Assembly (NCBI GenBank): GCA_031260745.1
Contig: JAISKY010000292.1
Coordinates: forward strand, 1 to 9,730
DNA: 9,730 nt
Source: Oscillospiraceae bacterium
Lineage (GTDB): Bacteria; Bacillota; Clostridia; Oscillospirales; Oscillospiraceae
Reading direction: 5' to 3'
In this document: in pieces, positions 6,701 through 9,730 of the stretch
Layout of the letters: each line of letters opens with the position of its first letter
Numbering within the stretch: the stretch's first letter is position 1
Translations under genes and position numbers: made by a program
The notes under the pieces: generated by a model
What the model saw: the letters and a program-made list of their open reading frames with translations, nothing else
Database searches by the model: none
Told to the model about the DNA's origin: nothing

Positions 6701-6729
6701 GGGGTTCAAGAATATTTTAGGGAAAAAAC

Positions 6730-6756
6730 TCGAACATTTGTAAACTTTTCGTTCGA
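6730..6756. promoter_or_regulatory. Inverted repeat TCGAAC-N15-GTTCGA between divergent promoters
   Basis: TCGAAC (6730-6735) and GTTCGA (6751-6756) are perfect inverted copies whose starts are 21 bp apart, about two helical turns. They lie between the -35 boxes of the divergent promoters (6695-6700 minus, 6769-6774 plus). This is a position where a dimeric regulator could affect both. It is not a LexA box, which has GAAC and GTTC four bases apart. Function is inferred from placement only. Confidence 0.3.
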
Positions 6757-6768
6757 CATAAATTTTGC

Positions 6769-6797
6769 TTGCTAATAATAAAAAAGTGTGCTATAAT
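6769..6797 (+). promoter_or_regulatory. Promoter of RNase J, extended -10
   Basis: TTGCTA (6769-6774) and a perfect TATAAT (6792-6797) are separated by 17 nt. TGC directly before the -10 box (6789-6791) makes it an extended -10. Transcription would start near 6804 and give a leader of about 155 nt before the RNase J start. Confidence 0.8.
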
Positions 6798-6803
6798 TAT
6801 GTA

Positions 6804-6958
6804 GACATTAATTTTTTACAGCTTTTGCAGATATTAATATGAAATTGCAGCCGTCCTATAAGGGACGCACAATTATAAAATTACATTATTTTTCATTAAG
6901 AAAGGAAAAGGAACGGGAACGGGCGTATGCCTGATTCTCCCGTTCAACGATTGCAATT
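6804..6958 (+). promoter_or_regulatory. RNase J 5' leader with two hairpins and possible small upstream ORFs
   Basis: The leader contains a palindrome ATATTAATAT (6831-6840). It has a hairpin CGTCC-TATAAG-GGACG (6852-6867) and, close to the start codon, GAACGGG (6917-6923) complementary to CCCGTTC (6939-6945). A purine-rich ribosome-binding-like stretch, AAAGGAAAAGGA (6901-6912), lies 46 nt before the RNase J ATG. The 18 nt immediately before that ATG have no Shine-Dalgarno match. Two small frames overlap in series: 6839-6934 (31 codons) and 6927-6974 (15 codons). The second overlaps the RNase J start. This arrangement could couple or restrain RNase J translation. Confidence 0.4.
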
Positions 6959-6974
6959 ATGGCGGATAAACTAA
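6927..6974 (+). CDS. Possible 15-codon upstream ORF overlapping the RNase J start
   Basis: ATG at 6927 opens a 15-residue frame (MPDSPVQRLQLWRIN) that stops at 6972-6974, 13 nt inside RNase J and in another frame. AAAAGGA at 6906-6912 is 14 nt upstream, longer than the optimum. No homologue is recognised. Ribosomes ending here could re-initiate on the RNase J ATG at 6959, which lacks its own Shine-Dalgarno. This is suggestive only; a frame this short can occur by chance. Confidence 0.2.
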   Translation: MPDSPVQRLQLWRIN

Positions 6975-8617
6975 AAATAGTCGCGTTAGGCGGCTTAAAC
7001 GAGGTCGGTAAGAATATTACCGTTTATGAATATAAAAATGACATTATCGTTGTCGATTGCGGTATGGGTTTTCCCGACGACGATATGTACGGAGTTGACG
7101 TGGTAGTACCAAATGTCACGTACCTGGCTAAAAATCGGGAAAAAATACGCGGGATTTTTCTTACTCACGGACACGAGGACCATATCGGAGCGATACCGTA
7201 CGTATTACGGGATATAACGGCTCCTATTTACGCGACTCCGATGACGCTTGGTTTGGTTAAGCTAAAACTTGAGGAGCACCGGATGATGGACATCGCGGAG
7301 CTTATCGAGATACAGCCGGGCGTATCGTACAAAGCGGGGTGCTTTTCGGTGGAACCGATACACATTAATCACTCGATTGCCGGTTCGGTTTCTTTCGCGA
7401 TTACTACTCCGGTCGGAATAGTAATTCAGACGGGAGATTTTAAGATAGACCCGACGCCGATACACGACGAGATAACCGATTTGACGCGATTCGGTGAGCT
7501 TGGACGGAAGGGCGTATTGGCGTTGCTCGCGGACAGCACGAACGTGGAGCGTCCGGGGTTCTCAAACTCTGAGCGCCGTGTCGGAATGAGGTTCGACAAC
7601 CTTTTCGAGAGTTGCAAGAACCGAATAATCGTAACGACGTTCGCGTCGAATGTTCACCGCGTACAGCAGATAATGGACATCGCGGCAAGATACGGTCGAA
7701 AAGTAGCCGTAACCGGACGCAGTATGGAAAATATGCTGAAAGTCGCGGTCGGGCTTGGTTATATGACGATTCCGAGCGATACTTTGGTTGACATTGACAA
7801 GATTAAAAACTTCCCGGACGATAAAGCCGTAATTATAACTACGGGAAGTCAGGGCGAAACTATGTCGGCGTTATACCGAATGGCGTTCAGCGGGCATAAG
7901 TATATTGAGATTAAACCGGGCGACCGCGTAGTCATAAGCGCGAGCGCTGTACCCGGCAATGAAACTACGGTCAGTAAAATCATTAACGAGCTGTTCCGCA
8001 AAGGCGCGGAGGTTATGTACCGCGCGGTGGACGAGCTTCACGTTTCAGGTCACGGATTCCAGGAAGAACTGAAGATTATGATTGCGCTGACGAAACCTAA
8101 GTTTTTCATTCCGGTACACGGCGAACACCGTCACTTGAAACTTCACGCGGTGATAGCCAGAGATATGGGTATTCCGCCCAAAAACGTGCTGATTAGCGAC
8201 ATCGGACAGATAATCGAGGTATCGAAAAAGGACATCGGGCTTAACGGCAGCGTGCAATCCGGTAAGATATTCGTGGACGGCACGGGAATCGGCGACGTCG
8301 GAAGCATTGTGCTTCGCGACCGCAAGCATTTGGCTCAGGACGGTATGCTCGTGATTGTTGTCGGACTAAGCCAGGACGACGGGGGGATTGTTTCCGGTCC
8401 CGACATCATTACGAGAGGATTCGTGTACGTCAAGGAAAACGCCTCGCTGATTGAGGAACTTCGTACGGTCGTGCTTGAAACTTTGGTAACGTGTGAGGAC
8501 GACGGAATCAGCGACTGGACTACGCTGAAAACTACGATAAAAGCGGCGGTTTCGCAGTACCTGTACAAAGCTACCCGCCGTAATCCGATGGTTCTGACGG
8601 TGCTTATGGAAGTATAA
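6959..8617 (+). CDS. rnj: Ribonuclease J (metallo-beta-lactamase / beta-CASP)
   Basis: RNase J is the 5'-to-3' exonuclease and endonuclease that matures rRNA and degrades mRNA in many bacteria lacking RNase E. The 552 residues are the usual length. The metallo-beta-lactamase core begins LKIVALGGLNEVGKN (5-19) and has the zinc motif HGHEDH (70-75), His138 in HINHS, and TGDFKIDPTP (158-167). The beta-CASP domain includes STNVERPGFS (193-202), TGSQGE (295-300), and HVSGHG (361-366). PVHGEHRH (385-392) closes the active site, and the small C-terminal domain follows to 552. ATG at 6959 is the only plausible start: an in-frame TGA lies at 6932-6934 and no other ATG intervenes. It has no adjacent Shine-Dalgarno. 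The next gene starts 122 nt downstream with no terminator between them. Whether it is RNase J1 or J2 cannot be told. Confidence 0.96.
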   Translation: MADKLKIVALGGLNEVGKNITVYEYKNDIIVVDCGMGFPDDDMYGVDVVVPNVTYLAKNREKIRGIFLTHGHEDHIGAIPYVLRDITAPIYATPMTLGLVKLKLEEHRMMDIAELIEIQPGVSYKAGCFSVEPIHINHSIAGSVSFAITTPVGIVIQTGDFKIDPTPIHDEITDLTRFGELGRKGVLALLADSTNVERPGFSNSERRVGMRFDNLFESCKNRIIVTTFASNVHRVQQIMDIAARYGRKVAVTGRSMENMLKVAVGLGYMTIPSDTLVDIDKIKNFPDDKAVIITTGSQGETMSALYRMAFSGHKYIEIKPGDRVVISASAVPGNETTVSKIINELFRKGAEVMYRAVDELHVSGHGFQEELKIMIALTKPKFFIPVHGEHRHLKLHAVIARDMGIPPKNVLISDIGQIIEVSKKDIGLNGSVQSGKIFVDGTGIGDVGSIVLRDRKHLAQDGMLVIVVGLSQDDGGIVSGPDIITRGFVYVKENASLIEELRTVVLETLVTCEDDGISDWTTLKTTIKAAVSQYLYKATRRNPMVLTVLMEV

Positions 8618-8619
8618 AC

Positions 8620-8720
8620 TAGTTTAGAGATAAGAGAGCAGAGAGTAGAGATACGAAGGACGAGAGCAGAAAGCATAAATTACGAGAATTTTTCATTTTT
8701 TCATACTAATTTTTCATTGA
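8620..8720 (+). repeat. Purine-rich then T-rich intergenic repeat patch with 21-nt periodicity
   Basis: The 122-nt gap between RNase J and the deaminase is strongly strand-asymmetric. From about 8625 to 8675 it is almost all A and G. It contains TAGAGATA twice (8625-8632, 8646-8653; 21 nt apart) and GAGAGCAGA twice (8634-8642, 8662-8670). The T-rich part holds AATTTTTCATT twice (8687-8697, 8708-8718), again 21 nt apart. No terminator hairpin and no clear promoter were found, so the downstream genes may be read from the RNase J transcript. The patch resembles low-complexity dispersed intergenic repeats, but I could not check for other copies. Confidence 0.5.
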
Positions 8721-8739
8721 AATTGCGGGGGATAAAAGT

Positions 8740-9219
8740 ATGTCACGTAAAGACAAAGTAAATTACTATTTGGATATTGCCGACGCGGTCAGCCACCGCT
8801 CTACGTGTCTTAGACGGCAATACGGCGCGATAATCGTTAAAAACGACGAGATTGTCGCTACGGGGTACAACGGCGCTCCGCGCGGTCGTAAGAATTGCGA
8901 CGATTTGGGAAGTTGTCTGCGCGATGAAATGCGGATTCCCCAAGGTCAGCAATACGAACTTTGCCGCGCGGTTCACGCGGAGGCGAACGCGATTATCTCC
9001 GCCGCCAGAGAGGAAACCATCGGCGGTACGCTGTACCTTGTGGGGCGCGACGGCAAAACAGGGGAGCTTCTTGACGCGGCTCCGTGTAAGATGTGCGAAC
9101 GCTTCATCATCAACGCGGGCATCGAAAACATTGTCTGCCGCTTTGCTGACGGCGAGTACAAAAGTAAAAAACTTCACGATTTAGTTTATGACGACGATAC
9201 AATCAGTAGATACTTATAG
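8740..9219 (+). CDS. dCMP deaminase (ComEB-like cytidine/deoxycytidylate deaminase family)
   Basis: This enzyme is predicted to deaminate dCMP to dUMP, the precursor for thymidylate synthesis. The 159-residue protein opens SRKDKVNYYLDIADAVSHRSTCLRRQYGAIIV, a clostridial dCMP deaminase N-terminus. It has TGYNGAPRG (41-49), the zinc and proton-transfer motif HAE (79-81) in AVHAEANAII, and the second zinc motif PCKMC (115-119, Cys116 and Cys119). Additional cysteines at 23, 53, 59 and 75 are common in this subgroup and may bind a structural zinc. GGGGGAT (8727-8733), about 8 nt before ATG, is a somewhat G-heavy ribosome binding site. Its last 32 nt overlap the next gene. The closest named gene is comEB of Bacillus; I leave the symbol blank because the competence link is not shown here. 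Confidence 0.92.
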   Translation: MSRKDKVNYYLDIADAVSHRSTCLRRQYGAIIVKNDEIVATGYNGAPRGRKNCDDLGSCLRDEMRIPQGQQYELCRAVHAEANAIISAAREETIGGTLYLVGRDGKTGELLDAAPCKMCERFIINAGIENIVCRFADGEYKSKKLHDLVYDDDTISRYL

Positions 9220-9730
9220 CCCCGCGTTTAAGGCGGGCGTGAAACCGGGTGAGCTTCTAGCCTCAATTAACGGTCACGAGATTATTGACGTGCTTGATTA
9301 CCGATTTTACTCCGCCGATAACAGAATCGTACTGGAAACTCACACTCCGGGCGGTAAGGTGATAGTACGGCGGGTTAAGAATCCGGAATTTGAACCGTTG
9401 GGGCTTAACTTTGAAACTTATTTGATAGATAAGCCGAAAGGCTGCGCGAATAAGTGCGTATTTTGTTTTATCGACCAACTTCCTGACGGATTGCGCGATA
9501 CATTGTACTTCAAAGACGACGACGCGAGGCTTAGCTTTTTACAGGGCAACTACATCACTTTGACAAATTTGTCGGAGCGGGAGCTTGACCGTATAATCGC
9601 GCTTAGGATTAGCCCGATTCACGTTTCGGTTCATACGACGAACCCGGAGCTTAGGGTCAAAATGATGGGCAATAAGCTTGCGGCGGATATTATGCCGAGG
9701 CTAAAACGTCTCGCGGACGGCGGGATTGAG
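9188..9730 (+). CDS. PDZ-radical SAM-DUF512 protein (5' part, continues beyond window)
   Basis: This is the first 181 codons of a DUF512-family putative iron-sulfur oxidoreductase, usually about 430-460 residues; its reaction is not established. An N-terminal PDZ-like segment reads IQSVDTYSPAFKAGVKPGELLASINGHEIIDVLDYRFYSAD (about 4-44). The radical-SAM cluster motif follows in GCANKCVFCFIDQLP, with C86, C90 and C93 as the CxxxCxxC ligands, then LYFKDDDARLSFLQGNYITLTNL (106-128), which is diagnostic of the family. The ATG at 9188 lies inside the deaminase gene, a 32-nt overlap in a different frame. It has no clear Shine-Dalgarno, so translation is probably coupled. The family's PDZ motif starts right at this ATG, which supports it over the GTG at 9239. 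The frame stays open to the last base of the window. Confidence 0.93.
   Translation, partial: MTTIQSVDTYSPAFKAGVKPGELLASINGHEIIDVLDYRFYSADNRIVLETHTPGGKVIVRRVKNPEFEPLGLNFETYLIDKPKGCANKCVFCFIDQLPDGLRDTLYFKDDDARLSFLQGNYITLTNLSERELDRIIALRISPIHVSVHTTNPELRVKMMGNKLAADIMPRLKRLADGGIE

Noticed and set aside
6644..6709. Longer start for the SLH-SGNH protein, adding 22 residues from an upstream Met at 6709
   Set aside because: The extension would begin upstream of the -35 box of a near-consensus promoter, and the Met at 6643 has both a GGAGG site and a proper signal peptide immediately after it.
6730..6756. LexA/SOS box in the divergent intergenic region
   Set aside because: The Firmicute box needs GAAC and GTTC separated by four bases; here the arms are 15 bases apart and the closer downstream half (GTAA) mismatches.
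6831..6840. Perfect AT palindrome ATATTAATAT in the RNase J leader as an operator
   Set aside because: It lies downstream of the promoter in an AT-rich stretch, where such a short palindrome is likely by chance.
6839..6958. RNase J N-terminal extension by reading through the TGA at 6932-6934
   Set aside because: The 31-codon frame is in phase with RNase J, and some RNases J have basic N-terminal tails, but TGA is used as the normal stop of era in this window and nothing indicates recoding.

Overview
The window looks like a chromosomal housekeeping segment from a Bacillota (Firmicutes) bacterium, most likely an uncultured member of the Clostridia. This is inferred from four things. The era-recO-mutS2 gene order is common in clostridia. 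RNase J is present. A secreted protein carries S-layer-homology (SLH) domains. The promoters are sigma-A-like and most ribosome binding sites are purine-rich. No rRNA, tRNA, CRISPR array, transposase or phage gene was seen.

Layout. (1) 1-1013, plus: the 3' part of an FtsX/MacB-type ABC transporter permease, closed by a strong terminator hairpin (1055-1087). (2) 1088-1381: a non-coding stretch holding an orphan Shine-Dalgarno sequence, a good promoter (TTGCTC-17-TATACT) and a foldable leader. (3) 1382-5272, plus: an operon of era (ribosome-assembly GTPase), a shortened recO, and mutS2, ending in a terminator at 5283-5317. (4) 5321-6643, minus: a secreted SLH x3 plus SGNH/GDSL hydrolase with its own promoter. 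(5) 6644-6958: a divergent intergenic region with two well-formed back-to-back promoters, an inverted repeat between them, and an unusual leader in front of the plus-strand gene. (6) 6959-9730, plus: RNase J, a dCMP deaminase and the start of a PDZ-radical SAM-DUF512 protein. The last two overlap by 32 nt.

The genes are mostly conserved nucleic-acid functions: ribosome maturation, recombination and repair, anti-recombination or ribosome rescue, RNA turnover, and dUMP supply. I see no convincing new multi-gene system. The most unusual feature is a GC-rich palindromic element of about 106 bp, made of two hairpins with identical 8-bp stems. It sits in frame inside mutS2 between Walker A and Walker B and adds roughly 31 residues. 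Other points of interest are a RecO without its zinc-finger and C-terminal region, beside a nine-G tract; a nested small-ORF/hairpin leader before RNase J, which has no adjacent Shine-Dalgarno; and a 21-nt-periodic repeat patch after RNase J.
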